The notes: generated by a model from the letters alone, not told the origin. A stretch of DNA of 64,000 bases from an uncultured Lachnoclostridium sp. (GCA_946402335.1 CAMIWE010000001.1:1-64000); one strand, 5' to 3'; numbered from the stretch's first letter, positions 1 to 10,105 are shown. Program-made: numbers and translations.

Positions 1-598
1 TTCCGAAAAGGTCCTTGCTGAAATCCACTTTGCCGTCCTCGGTCTTCGGCAGGTCATTCATATTGAGCGTCGTAATCTTAAACATCTGGTCGGAACCTTC
101 ACAGTCCGCGCCCGTAATCAACGGCGTATGCACGTAAACATAACCTCTGTCCTGAAAATACGTATGAATCGCCATTGCGGCCACGCTTCGAATACGGAAT
201 ACCGCACTGAAGAGATTGGTTCTGGGGCGAAGATGCGCAACGGTACGAAGGTATTCTCTTGTATGCCGCTTCGGCTGAATGGGATAGTTCTCGGGGCAGT
301 CACCGAGAAGTGTAACGGCCGTTGCCTTCACCTCGAAAGGCTGCTGGTGCTCGGGCGTAAGAACCACGGTACCGGTCACCTGTACGCTCGAACCGACCCT
401 TATCTTGGAGATGTCCTCGAAATTACTAAGTCCCTGCTCGTAAACGACCTGCAGATTCTCGAAGAACGAACCGTCATTCACGTTAAGGAATCCAAACTGT
501 GCCTGTGCGCGGTTCGTGCGGACCCATGCGCATACGGTCACTTCTTTGGAAGCATACTCGGAAGTGTTTCCGAACAGCTCTTTAATTCTCGTTCTCAT
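1..598 (-). CDS. asnS: Asparagine--tRNA ligase, N-terminal part (3' end runs off window)
   Basis: Minus-strand translation from ATG at 598: MRTRIKELFGNTSEYASKEVTVCAWVRTNRAQAQFGFLNVNDGSFFENLQVVYE... OB-fold then class II aaRS core (RTNLFSAVFRIRSVAAMAIHTYFQDRGYVYVHTPLITGADCEGSDQMF); continues past position 1. Confidence 0.9.
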   Translation of the reverse strand, partial: MRTRIKELFGNTSEYASKEVTVCAWVRTNRAQAQFGFLNVNDGSFFENLQVVYEQGLSNFEDISKIRVGSSVQVTGTVVLTPEHQQPFEVKATAVTLLGDCPENYPIQPKRHTREYLRTVAHLRPRTNLFSAVFRIRSVAAMAIHTYFQDRGYVYVHTPLITGADCEGSDQMFKITTLNMNDLPKTEDGKVDFSKDLFG

Positions 599-867
599 CT
601 TGTTTCTCCTTGAAATTGAATTGCAGGCGGAATCGGACGTTCCCGTCCGTGTATACTTATCTGCTATAATATTTGCTAATTATATGCGTTTCTTCCGTAA
701 AATGCAAGAGCGGATTTCCGAAGAAACCCTCGTGGCTGCGGGTTTTCCTTGACATATGCCCCTGCTCCCCACGAAAATGGTCTCAACATCCGGTAAATTC
801 ATATGAGTGATTATTGCAGGTGCCTGCGTATAGTATAGTGAACACCGCTTAAGAAGGGAGGACCAAG

Positions 868-1443
868 ATGGACGAACAGCAGTTACTGGACCTGCTAAAG
901 ACCGACCCGGAACAGGGCATGCAGCAAATCATCCATGTTTACGGTCCTGCCGTGCACAAAATCTGCTCCGTATTACTCGCAGGGCGCCCTCGCGAGGAAA
1001 CGGAGGAGGTTGAGGCCGACGTTTTTGTGAAGTTATGGAAGAATCGGGAGAGAGTCCGGCTGAGTGAGAAATATTCCTTAAAAAGCTACCTCTTCGCAAT
1101 CGCACGAAACGCTTCCAAAGACCGGCTCCGAAGCCTTAAGCCGGAAATGCTTTCCCTCGACGCCGTCACGGACCTCGGAATCGAACCGGAATCTCCGGTC
1201 CGCCTCGAAGATCTCGCTGCAAAACGCTGGCTTCAGGAAGCCGTGACGTCTGCCGTTTCGGAGCTCGACGAACCGGCGCGGAGCATTTTCCGGGAGCGCT
1301 TCTATGAACAACGCTCCGTAAAGGAAATCGCGGCTCATCTGGATCTCCCCGAAAAGAAAGTGGAAAATATACTTCACCGCGGCAAATCAAAGCTTCGCTC
1401 GATTCTCGCGGAGAAAGGAGTCACCTCTTATGAAGAATCTTAA
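868..1443 (+). CDS. RNA polymerase sigma factor, sigma-70/ECF family
   Basis: 191 aa; region 2 (EADVFVKLWKNRERV...SYLFAIARNASKDRLR) and region 4 (FYEQRSVKEIAAHLDLPEKKVENILHRGKSKLR); RBS aagggagg upstream. Confidence 0.9.
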   Translation: MDEQQLLDLLKTDPEQGMQQIIHVYGPAVHKICSVLLAGRPREETEEVEADVFVKLWKNRERVRLSEKYSLKSYLFAIARNASKDRLRSLKPEMLSLDAVTDLGIEPESPVRLEDLAAKRWLQEAVTSAVSELDEPARSIFRERFYEQRSVKEIAAHLDLPEKKVENILHRGKSKLRSILAEKGVTSYEES

Positions 1444-2614
1444 CAACGATAACATCGCTCAGGACCAGTCACATGAAGACTTTTTTGACCGACTGCCGAC
1501 TGCGGAGGAGGCCGAACGGATGGAGGTTGAGGCAGGCGTTACGGACACCGTGGCTTTCAACGAACAGGCGGTAACCGCTCTCGCGCTAGCCGGCATGAAG
1601 AACGATTCCGTAAAGCCGCAAACTTCATCCCCTCGAAGGAAAGGGCGACGGGTCTTTCGCACAGTCCTTATCGCTGCCGCTCTTGCCGTACTTCTCGCGA
1701 CCTCCCTTTGCGTGGCGGCTATGATTGCTTACGACGTGCGCTTCACGCAGCTGATCGGACTCGAGGGCACCATGAAAGAACTGGAGAACGGATATGTGGA
1801 ACTCGGTCTCACTTCGGAAATTGACGGCTTGAATATTTCACTTGTGGATGCTATCGGCGATTCCCGCACGCAATGGGTGGAAATCCGTACGAATTTCAAA
1901 CTTCCCGAAGGCACCCCGGACGGTTTCTTCAGCAACCTCACCTATAAACAATTTGAGTCTATGTGGATTTTAAGGGATTTTGATGTCAGCTATTACGAAG
2001 GATCTCTTCTGGAAACCTTAAAATCCGATACCGACTGCAAGGAGTACTATTACAATACTTTATTACGCAAAAAAGGCGTTCCCGCCTCATGTTCTTTCCA
2101 GATTTTCGCTCGTGACGGTTATTTATGGTATCTTGTTGAACTGACTCTTTTAGAAGATACCAACGTGAACCGCGGTTTTGTCCATATGCTACTCTACTTC
2201 AATACGGACAACCTGGAACAATGGCCGGTGGAGTTTAACTGGCGCAACAATTATACGGCCAAAGAGAAGACATTCCGGCCGAATCAGAAAGCCGACAGCG
2301 TGATAGTAAAACAGATTTCTCTGACTTCCACCAAAATGTATATTTCCTACGACGGGGTACGAAGCGGGTTCTGTCTGAATTCCGTAACCCTCTCAGACGG
2401 AACCGTTATTCCGGTCCAGACTTCCGATCAGGATCCTGACGGTTGGGACGGCTGGATTGATAACGGAATCAATTACTCCAAGGATTTATATTACCGGAAT
2501 TATTCGCTTGTTCCGGGGAAGTCCTTTAAGACTCCGGCCGATATGACCGCGCTGATTCCCGCGGACGACATCGTTTCCGTAACTATCAACGGCGTCGAGA
2601 TTAAGCTGCGGTAA
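1430..2614 (+). CDS. Membrane-anchored DUF4179-like protein, probable anti-sigma factor
   Basis: 394 aa, single TM after a cytoplasmic N-terminus, overlaps the sigma gene by 14 bp; extracytoplasmic region resembles DUF4179-type proteins. Confidence 0.65.
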   Translation: MKNLNNDNIAQDQSHEDFFDRLPTAEEAERMEVEAGVTDTVAFNEQAVTALALAGMKNDSVKPQTSSPRRKGRRVFRTVLIAAALAVLLATSLCVAAMIAYDVRFTQLIGLEGTMKELENGYVELGLTSEIDGLNISLVDAIGDSRTQWVEIRTNFKLPEGTPDGFFSNLTYKQFESMWILRDFDVSYYEGSLLETLKSDTDCKEYYYNTLLRKKGVPASCSFQIFARDGYLWYLVELTLLEDTNVNRGFVHMLLYFNTDNLEQWPVEFNWRNNYTAKEKTFRPNQKADSVIVKQISLTSTKMYISYDGVRSGFCLNSVTLSDGTVIPVQTSDQDPDGWDGWIDNGINYSKDLYYRNYSLVPGKSFKTPADMTALIPADDIVSVTINGVEIKLR

Positions 2615-2652
2615 ACCTGCGGAAAATCCCATAAAGCACGACTTAACGTAAA

Positions 2653-2684
2653 AAAGCGTCCTCCGGTAATCCGGGGGACGCTTT
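2653..2684. terminator. Rho-independent, bidirectional terminator
   Basis: AAAGCGTCCtCCGG-taat-CCGGgGGACGCTTT between convergent genes. Confidence 0.85.
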
Positions 2685-2697
2685 CTGTTGTTCTTCT

Positions 2698-5469
2698 TTA
2701 TGCAGAAGGCAGAATCTGCTTCTTCAAATATTTGTTTTCGAACTCCTCAAGCGGAATCGGACGCTCAAACAGGAATCCCTGCGCGGTCGTGAAACCGCAG
2801 TCCGAAAGGAAATCGGCCTGTTCCTTTGTTTCCACGCCTTCAAAAACCGCTTCCTTCTTTACGGAGGAAATCATATCGCACATGCAGCGGACATAGTTCT
2901 GCTCCATCTCGGAGTTGCCGATGCGCTGCAGGAAGGAACGTCCGATCTTAACAATATTGACCGGTGCATTGATCAGCATGGAAAGGGATTCCTTACCGGA
3001 ACCGAAATCATCAAGCGTGATCCGGAAACCGCGGTTCTGGAGGTCACGGATGGAATCGGCCGTGCCTTCCTTCTCCGCAAGGAGCATTTCCTCGTTTACT
3101 TCGATCTCAATGTATTTGCTCTCCACGCCGTACTGCTCGGCGAGACGGCTGATCCGCTCGTCGAACTTCTGGAAGCTCTGGTTGTTCTTGCTGAAGTTTA
3201 CGGAAATCGGTACCAGCTTCATGCCCTGCTTCTTCCAATCCTGCAAAGCCTGCAGCACATTGGTATAAATACAGAAGTCGAGGTCGGTAACATGGCCGGT
3301 CTTTTCAAGAATCGGCACGAAATCCGCCGGGTAGCGGTAAGTACCGTCGTCCGTAAGCCAGCGGGCAAGCGCTTCGGCGCCGATCAGCTCCTGGGTCTCA
3401 AGGGAGAACTTCGGCTGGAAGAATACTTCAATCCGGTTATTCTTGATTGCGTTCTGAATCTCACCGGCAATCGTCTGCTCATGGTTACGCTGTCTGCGGA
3501 GTTCCTCCGTATAGATCACATACGGATTGTCCTGGCCGTTCTTGGCCTGCTTTCTTGCAAGGTTCGCGTTATCCATCGCAAGCGGGATATCGTGGTCGTT
3601 CTTCTTTAAGAAGTACACGCCACTTGAGAGCTGGATGTCAATACCGGGATAAGCCTTCATCTGATGCTCAACGAATACCTTGGACCAGCTGCGGAGTTTC
3701 GCGATAACCTGATCCTTCGACTCGCCGTTTACATAGATAAGGAAATAGTCCGAATGGATTCTGCAGGCAAAGCACTTCTTGCCTTTGCGCTGGAACATTG
3801 CGGCAAATTCCCGGAGCATCCGGTCACCTGCCGGATAGCCGTATTTTTCGTTAATATACGAGAAATCATTGATATCGCAGTAGATAACCGCATGAACTGC
3901 GTCCATTTCCGGATCGGAGAGCGTCTCCTGCAACCGCGCGCGAAACGCGGTACGGTTATAAAGTCCGGTCAGACGGTCCGTGGAGGACAGACGGTTGATC
4001 AGCATACGGTCGTTGGTGCGCTCCTTACGGATCTTGCGCTCTTCGTCAATCTGCTCGATACGGCCGTAGATATGGGAAACCTTGCCCTGCTCGTCCTTGG
4101 CCGCCAGCAGGATCACTCTGCACCAGCGGTATTCCTTGCCGTCAATCTTCAGGCGGACTTCTCCTTTGGCGCTGTCACCGGTCGCCTGCGTATTCTCCAA
4201 AAGGGCAACGCAGGAATCGTAATCCTCTTCAAAGACGAATTTCTTTAAGAGATTCTTCTCCATGAAACGCGTGATGATGCTGTCCGTTCCGAGGGCCGTA
4301 GCCAGCTTGGTCGGCAGGTTGATGCGGTCGTCTGCGACACTGTAGCCGAACTGGATGTCATCGGAGGTTTCCTCGAGCTGACGGTAATGGTCCAGCTGAT
4401 GCTTCATCGACATCTCGGCATTAATACGCTTCGTGATTTCGGTAAATGCGCAGCTGATGATATTGGTTCCGTCTTCGCCGCGGCTTACCACAAGGGCATT
4501 GCAGTGTACCCACGTAACGCTTCCGTCGAAGCGGTTCACACGGAACTCCGCCTCATGGACGGTTTCGGGCTCTGCCTTCGGATCGAAAAGGCGGGCAACG
4601 TTCTTCACGTCGTCGGGAGCCACGATCTCGGTCAGATAATTGTTATGAATCGACGCAAACTGCTCCGCGGTATGGCCGATAATCTTATAAAAGGCTTCAT
4701 TGGCGTAATAAATCTCGGGTACGTTTTCATGGGAAACGCGGCCCTGGAACTCAAATACGGAAACACCGACCGGAAGCGTCGTAAGAAGGCTGTTCACCTG
4801 GCGCTTGCGGAGCATTTCCCCAGTCAGCTGGGTAATCGTGATATCGAACAGGCCGTTCTTCATCATCTTCTTCTGGCGGCGTACGAAGCACTGTACCGAT
4901 ACGACCTGTCCTTCGGCCGTCATGATGCGGTGCTCCATGCAGACTACCATCTGCTTGCGGATCTTCTCATCGAGGATTCTGCGAACCGTCTCCCGGTCAT
5001 CCTTATAGACAAGCGCCAGATAATCGGCCGTCGCGCCGTCCTTACGGTGTACGCCGAACATTTCCTCCACGCCGGCATCGCAGTCCACGATCGTGTACCG
5101 CGGGTCATCCTTTACTGTGCAGGTCCCGAAGTATACCTGGCGGGCATAGCCGTGTCCGGTCGGAATGCTCTTCGCGGAGCTGTCGCCCATCATCGACGTC
5201 AGGTAGGAAAGAAATTCCTCCTCTGCGGCAAATGTATTGAAAATCAGTTTCTTCGCACGTACATGCGACATGCAGATAAAAAGACATGAAAGGAAAATCG
5301 ACCACGTTAACGGATATGCCCCTCGTTCAATGGAACTGACCGTCTGTCTCGTGATTCCGATCTTCGCTCCGAATTCTTCCTGTGACTGCTTCATGGCCTT
5401 ACGGTAAACCGCCAGGTTCGCCGCAAAAATCTCAAGCAGTCTCTTCTTTTCATTTGCATCCAAATTCAT
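2698..5469 (-). CDS. XRE-type HTH + PAS + degenerate GGDEF + EAL protein (c-di-GMP phosphodiesterase-like)
   Basis: 923 aa; HTH (SQEEFGAKIGITRQTVSSIERG), PAS repeats, degenerate GGDEF (RIHSDYFLIY), intact EAL signature set (GAEALARW, VNEEM, DDFGSG, VKIGRSF, EGVET). Confidence 0.9.
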   Translation of the reverse strand: MNLDANEKKRLLEIFAANLAVYRKAMKQSQEEFGAKIGITRQTVSSIERGAYPLTWSIFLSCLFICMSHVRAKKLIFNTFAAEEEFLSYLTSMMGDSSAKSIPTGHGYARQVYFGTCTVKDDPRYTIVDCDAGVEEMFGVHRKDGATADYLALVYKDDRETVRRILDEKIRKQMVVCMEHRIMTAEGQVVSVQCFVRRQKKMMKNGLFDITITQLTGEMLRKRQVNSLLTTLPVGVSVFEFQGRVSHENVPEIYYANEAFYKIIGHTAEQFASIHNNYLTEIVAPDDVKNVARLFDPKAEPETVHEAEFRVNRFDGSVTWVHCNALVVSRGEDGTNIISCAFTEITKRINAEMSMKHQLDHYRQLEETSDDIQFGYSVADDRINLPTKLATALGTDSIITRFMEKNLLKKFVFEEDYDSCVALLENTQATGDSAKGEVRLKIDGKEYRWCRVILLAAKDEQGKVSHIYGRIEQIDEERKIRKERTNDRMLINRLSSTDRLTGLYNRTAFRARLQETLSDPEMDAVHAVIYCDINDFSYINEKYGYPAGDRMLREFAAMFQRKGKKCFACRIHSDYFLIYVNGESKDQVIAKLRSWSKVFVEHQMKAYPGIDIQLSSGVYFLKKNDHDIPLAMDNANLARKQAKNGQDNPYVIYTEELRRQRNHEQTIAGEIQNAIKNNRIEVFFQPKFSLETQELIGAEALARWLTDDGTYRYPADFVPILEKTGHVTDLDFCIYTNVLQALQDWKKQGMKLVPISVNFSKNNQSFQKFDERISRLAEQYGVESKYIEIEVNEEMLLAEKEGTADSIRDLQNRGFRITLDDFGSGKESLSMLINAPVNIVKIGRSFLQRIGNSEMEQNYVRCMCDMISSVKKEAVFEGVETKEQADFLSDCGFTTAQGFLFERPIPLEEFENKYLKKQILPSA

Positions 5470-5548
5470 CTTTCATATTCCCCTTCCGATGGTGTGGCGC
5501 CGTTGCGCCCCTGTCTTATTCTCTTTTCTTACGCATTCCCCCGTCGGG

Positions 5549-6715
5549 CTATCCGATTCTTGACGGCCCGTCGCCGGTCTCGGCGATATAAAACGTCGGC
5601 TCATAGCCGATCTTTTCGCGGTAGGTCTTTCCGATTGCATCCATCACAACCGGCAGATACTCTTCTTTTACAAGGCTGACTGCACAGCCTCCGAAGCCCG
5701 CTCCGGTCATTCTGGCGCCGATTACGCCTTCCTGCTCCCATGCGGCTTCCACCAGCGTGTCAAGCTCCGGTCCGGTAACTTCGTAATCCCGCCGAAGAGA
5801 CACATGCGACTCATTCATAAGCCTTCCGAACTCCGGAATATCCCCTGCCCGCAGTGCTTCCGCAGCGCGGATGGTACGGCGGTTCTCAAACACCGCATGT
5901 CTGGCCCGCTTCATGCAGACCTGCGACCGGATCATGTCCGAATACAGGACGAATCCTTCCTCATCGAGATCCCCGAGAGTCTTAATATCGACGGCCCTCT
6001 GCAGGTCCCGGAGAGCGCTTTCGCACTCGGCGCGCCGCTCGTTGTATTTGGAATCGCCGAGCCCGCGCTTCTTATTCGTATTCATGATCAGGATCTTAAC
6101 CCCGTCCAGTTTCAGCGGAGCATATTCGTATTGCAGAGTTGCCGTATCCAAAAAGATTGCGCTGTCCTTTCGGCCCATGGCAATCGCAAACTGGTCCATA
6201 ATTCCGCAGTTCACGCCGATGAATTCGTTCTCGGCCCGCTGTCCGATCTTCGCATTGGCAATTCCGTCAAAGTCGAAACCGAACAGGTCCTTTAAAATAT
6301 ACCCTGTCAGCACCTCGATAGAAGCCGAGGAGGACAGTCCCGAGGAATTGGGAATCGTGCCGTAGTAGAGAATATCCATTCCCTGCTCTGCCCGGTATCC
6401 CTCCTGCGCCGCCGTCAGGATCACGCCCCGCGGATAATTGGAAAATCCCAGTTCTTTTCGGTATTCCTTATCATCCAGAGTCGACTCTAAAATGCCGGCT
6501 TCCGGAAAATTCATCGAATAAAACCGCAGCCTCCGGTCCTCCCTGCGTCTCGCGCAGGCATACGTCCCGATGGTCAGGGCGCATGGAAATACATGGCCCC
6601 CGTTATAATCCGTATGTTCTCCGATCAGATTCACACGTCCGGGCGCAAAGTACTCCCGGATTTCGCCGCCTGCACCAAACACGCGGACAAATTCCTGTTT
6701 CAAATCCATATACAT
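5549..6715 (-). CDS. galK: Galactokinase
   Basis: 388 aa; GRVNLIGEHTDYNGGHVFPCAL, PNSSGLSSSASIEVL, GARMTGAGFGGCAVSLV. Confidence 0.95.
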   Translation of the reverse strand: MYMDLKQEFVRVFGAGGEIREYFAPGRVNLIGEHTDYNGGHVFPCALTIGTYACARRREDRRLRFYSMNFPEAGILESTLDDKEYRKELGFSNYPRGVILTAAQEGYRAEQGMDILYYGTIPNSSGLSSSASIEVLTGYILKDLFGFDFDGIANAKIGQRAENEFIGVNCGIMDQFAIAMGRKDSAIFLDTATLQYEYAPLKLDGVKILIMNTNKKRGLGDSKYNERRAECESALRDLQRAVDIKTLGDLDEEGFVLYSDMIRSQVCMKRARHAVFENRRTIRAAEALRAGDIPEFGRLMNESHVSLRRDYEVTGPELDTLVEAAWEQEGVIGARMTGAGFGGCAVSLVKEEYLPVVMDAIGKTYREKIGYEPTFYIAETGDGPSRIG

Positions 6716-6756
6716 TCCTTACCGCGGGCAATCATAAAAACCGCCTTATCCGCGGA

Positions 6757-8721
6757 TCACTCTTTCTTTTTCGTTTCATCCGGCATCTCACGGATGATCT
6801 TGCGCGTCGCGCGTCGCGCGTTCTTTTCTTCATACATGCGGTTGTCGCTGAGGGTCAGCCATTCGCCGAGCGAACGGTTCTCCTTCGTGTCGACAATCAC
6901 GTAGCCAACGCTGGCCTGCACAATATAAGGCCTTCCGGAACGGCGGTTGTAATCCTCCAAAAACGCCGTAAACCGGTTCCGGTATTCGATTACCATGTCC
7001 TCATCGTAATCCACCGCAAGCATCTGGAATTCGTCGCCGCCGACACGGAAACACTGTTCTCCCGCATAACAGGCCGCCGACATCGCATTGGCGATTGCCT
7101 TAAGCGCAAGATCGCCGTACATATGTCCGAACGTATCGTTGATATCCTTCAGACCGTCCATGTCAATTCCGACAATTGCCATCGGCTTATGCTTCCGAAC
7201 AGCCGTCTCGTACATGGATTCGCATTTCTGCTCAAATCCGCGACGGTTTGCAAGCCCGGTCAGAACATCGCTGACATACAGCCGGCGAAGCTCCGTGATC
7301 AGCGCTTCCTTCTTCATGTTGGAGCGGATTTCCTCGAGTGCCGTACAAATATTCGTAATGAAGCACTGGAAGAACAGATTCGGCGTATCATCGTTATAAA
7401 ACGTCATGATTCCGTAACCGAGACAGGCATCATGATAATGTAACGGCACGATATAATAGCCGCACGGATCGTCACTGACGTATTCCTCCGGCAGGATTTC
7501 GCTGATCTCAAAAACATGGTCGACATGCCCTAACAGACGGTTCTCGCTGATGGCCGTGCGAAGGTGCATCATCGGTGTAAAGCCTTTGAATTCCTCCGAA
7601 TCCTGGGCGCGCCAGTCGTAATCGTTCAGGATCACATAGAAATCCCGGATATTTTCGTTCTGGTTGGCAAAGGAATAGATGACGTTGTTCAGTTCGTCAA
7701 CGTCCTTCGCTTTCTCTGCGTTAATGCTCATGAACATCGACTGCATCAGATACCCTCTGGAACGCTGGTCGGCGTCAAAGTAGCGGCGGACGGATTTTTC
7801 AAACTGGAAGGAATTTCTGGAGCCGCATCCGCAGGATTCCCGAATCACGACATGACTCGTGATATAGGTAATCTCCGGAACCTTCTCGCCTTCTTCCAAA
7901 AGCCGCACGGCTTCCACCGCGCGCTCCGCCATCTCGCGTACATTAACACGGACCGAAGTTAACGTCGGTACCGTTGCATCGGTTTCGGAAATATCGTCAA
8001 ATCCGGTCACCGCGATATCCTGCGGCACACGGATGCCTCTTCTCTGCAATTCGTTAATGACGGAAATCGCCATATAGTCGTTGGCGCATACAATAACCTC
8101 CGGCCATTTCTGTCGGCCCGTCAGCAGATAATCAATTGCTCCGGGACCGGCATCACGCCAGAAGTTTCCGTAATAAATGTCTTCGGTGTCGATCTGCAGG
8201 CCGTGCTCTTCCATGACTCTTAAAAAGCAAGCCAGACGGGCCTGGGCGTCAACATGCTCCCGCGGGCCGTTGACGAAGCAGAAATCCTTATAACCGTGTT
8301 CCTCGATCAGATGCGTTGTGATTCCTTCCATGGAATTCTGGTCATCGATCAGAATATTGGTGAACCCTTCCACGTAACGCCGCACGCTGACAACCGGACA
8401 GGTCGCCTTTTCCCTGACCAGTTCGAGAATCCGCTCGGCAACCGAATGGGTTTCGAACGTATCGATTGCCAGAATGATTCCGTTAAATTCCGTAAAATCG
8501 GGAAGATCGATCACATATGCTTCCCCGATATCGTATGCTTCGTTGTTTCCGTATTTGCCGAAACAGGAGTATACCAGGGCATAGTAGCCGTATTCGCGCG
8601 CTTTGGCCACAAGCCGGTTGAGCAAAATATACTGATACTCCGCGGAACTTCGGGAGATGAGTATCGCAATTTTTTTCTTCTGCCCGAGATTCATTTTATC
8701 CTCCGTTTTATACCGGTTCAA
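6757..8721 (-). CDS. LacI-type periplasmic-binding-like sensor fused to GGDEF domain (diguanylate cyclase)
   Basis: 654 aa; LacI-like effector domain (DIAVTGFDDISETDATVPTLTSVRV) with no N-terminal HTH; intact GGDEF (CFRVGGDEFQML). Likely start is internal MNLGQKKK. Confidence 0.88.
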   Translation of the reverse strand: MNRYKTEDKMNLGQKKKIAILISRSSAEYQYILLNRLVAKAREYGYYALVYSCFGKYGNNEAYDIGEAYVIDLPDFTEFNGIILAIDTFETHSVAERILELVREKATCPVVSVRRYVEGFTNILIDDQNSMEGITTHLIEEHGYKDFCFVNGPREHVDAQARLACFLRVMEEHGLQIDTEDIYYGNFWRDAGPGAIDYLLTGRQKWPEVIVCANDYMAISVINELQRRGIRVPQDIAVTGFDDISETDATVPTLTSVRVNVREMAERAVEAVRLLEEGEKVPEITYITSHVVIRESCGCGSRNSFQFEKSVRRYFDADQRSRGYLMQSMFMSINAEKAKDVDELNNVIYSFANQNENIRDFYVILNDYDWRAQDSEEFKGFTPMMHLRTAISENRLLGHVDHVFEISEILPEEYVSDDPCGYYIVPLHYHDACLGYGIMTFYNDDTPNLFFQCFITNICTALEEIRSNMKKEALITELRRLYVSDVLTGLANRRGFEQKCESMYETAVRKHKPMAIVGIDMDGLKDINDTFGHMYGDLALKAIANAMSAACYAGEQCFRVGGDEFQMLAVDYDEDMVIEYRNRFTAFLEDYNRRSGRPYIVQASVGYVIVDTKENRSLGEWLTLSDNRMYEEKNARRATRKIIREMPDETKKKE

Positions 8722-8899
8722 ACAATAAATGCCGGAAAATATGCAAAACCATGCATAATCTCACAATGTATTTTACTATGGAAAGCAGCAAATTACAACT
8801 TTAAAAACATAATTTTTACAATTTTTTGCAATAAAAGTATACATTTTCATTTTCCGATGGTATACTGGGTAAAAAAAGTAGTTGACAAGAGGTATCAGA

Positions 8900-9379
8900 T
8901 TGCGAAATCAGGTTCGTGACGACGTCTATTATATGAAAAAAGCCCTGCACCAGGCGAAACGTGCGGCCGCGCTCGGAGAAGTCCCGATCGGCTGTGTAAT
9001 CCTGTATGAAGGGCGTATCATCGGGCGGGGATTCAATCGAAGAAAGACGCAGCATACGACGCTTGCGCATGCCGAGCTTACCGCGATCCGGCAGGCCTGC
9101 CGCGTGATCGGCGACTGGCGGCTCGAGGGCTGCACCATGTATGTAACGTTGGAGCCGTGCCAGATGTGTTCCGGCGCGATCGTCCAGTCCCGTCTCGACC
9201 GCGTCGTAATCGGAACCGACAACCCGAAAGCGGGCTGCGCGGGTTCCATCCTGAATCTTCTTCAGATGAAGGAATTCAACCACCAGGTCGACATTACCCG
9301 CGGCGTGCTTAGGGAAGAATGCAGCACGCTTCTGCAGGAATTCTTCCGCGACATGCGCGCAAGGGAGCACGACCGGTAA
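8900..9379 (+). CDS. tadA: tRNA-specific adenosine deaminase
   Basis: Deaminase motifs HAELTAI and PCQMC; ORF call opens at TTG 8882 but TTG 8900 has the better-spaced RBS (AGAGG). Confidence 0.92.
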   Translation: MRNQVRDDVYYMKKALHQAKRAAALGEVPIGCVILYEGRIIGRGFNRRKTQHTTLAHAELTAIRQACRVIGDWRLEGCTMYVTLEPCQMCSGAIVQSRLDRVVIGTDNPKAGCAGSILNLLQMKEFNHQVDITRGVLREECSTLLQEFFRDMRAREHDR

Positions 9380-9406
9380 TTCTATTTTTATACGGAGGCC
9401 CTGACG

Positions 9407-10105
9407 ATGCAGATTCACGGCTTACAAAAACTGACACTTTTGGATTTTCCGAAACACATTGCATGCACGGTATTCACCGGCGGATGCAACTTCCGCTGTC
9501 CTTTCTGCCACAATTCCGGCCTTGTGCTTCACCCGGAACAGGCACCCATGATCTCGGAGGACGAATTCTTTGCTTTTCTTGATAACCGCAAAGGCCGCCT
9601 GGAGGGCGTTGCGATTACCGGCGGAGAGCCTACCATTAATAAAGACCTTCCGGAGTTTATCCGAAAGGTCCGTGATAAAGGCTTTGCCGTCAAATTAGAC
9701 ACGAACGGCCAGAATCCCGACATGCTCGAAGCGCTTCTTTCCGAAGGTCTTTTGAAATATGTCGCCATGGATATAAAAAACTGCAAAGAACGTTACGGCG
9801 AAACCATCGGCATTCCGGACTTTCAGACCGACCGCGTGGAGCAGAGCGTGAAGCTTCTGATGGAAAGCGGAATCCATTATGAATTCCGCACCACTTTGAT
9901 GGCGGAGCTCCACGACGAGACTTCGATGGCTGCCATCGGCCGGTGGATCAAAGGCTGCCGGGCTTATTACCTGCAGTCCTACCGGGATTCCGACCAAATC
10001 CTCTGTCCCGGCCGTTTTCACGCCCCCGGGAAGGAAAAGGTGGAGCGGTTCCGTGAGATTCTCCTTCCGTATGTTCCCTCGGTAACCATCCGCGGGATCG
10101 ACTGA
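9407..10105 (+). CDS. Anaerobic ribonucleotide reductase activating-type radical SAM protein
   Basis: 232 aa; FTGGCNFRCPFCHNSGLVL (CxxxCxxC), GGEPT. Confidence 0.88.
   Translation: MQIHGLQKLTLLDFPKHIACTVFTGGCNFRCPFCHNSGLVLHPEQAPMISEDEFFAFLDNRKGRLEGVAITGGEPTINKDLPEFIRKVRDKGFAVKLDTNGQNPDMLEALLSEGLLKYVAMDIKNCKERYGETIGIPDFQTDRVEQSVKLLMESGIHYEFRTTLMAELHDETSMAAIGRWIKGCRAYYLQSYRDSDQILCPGRFHAPGKEKVERFREILLPYVPSVTIRGID

Noticed and set aside
4387-5289. 300-aa plus-strand ORF
   Set aside because: Antisense to the HTH-PAS-EAL gene; no coherent domain
6803-6822. GCGCGTCGCGCGTCGCGCG mini-repeat
   Set aside because: Lies in coding sequence for an Arg/Ala stretch (NARRATR) at the end of the GGDEF protein; no sign of independent function
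9407-10105. Second peptide-modifying radical SAM system
   Set aside because: Sequence fits the anaerobic RNR-activase family; no SPASM domain and no precursor-like neighbour
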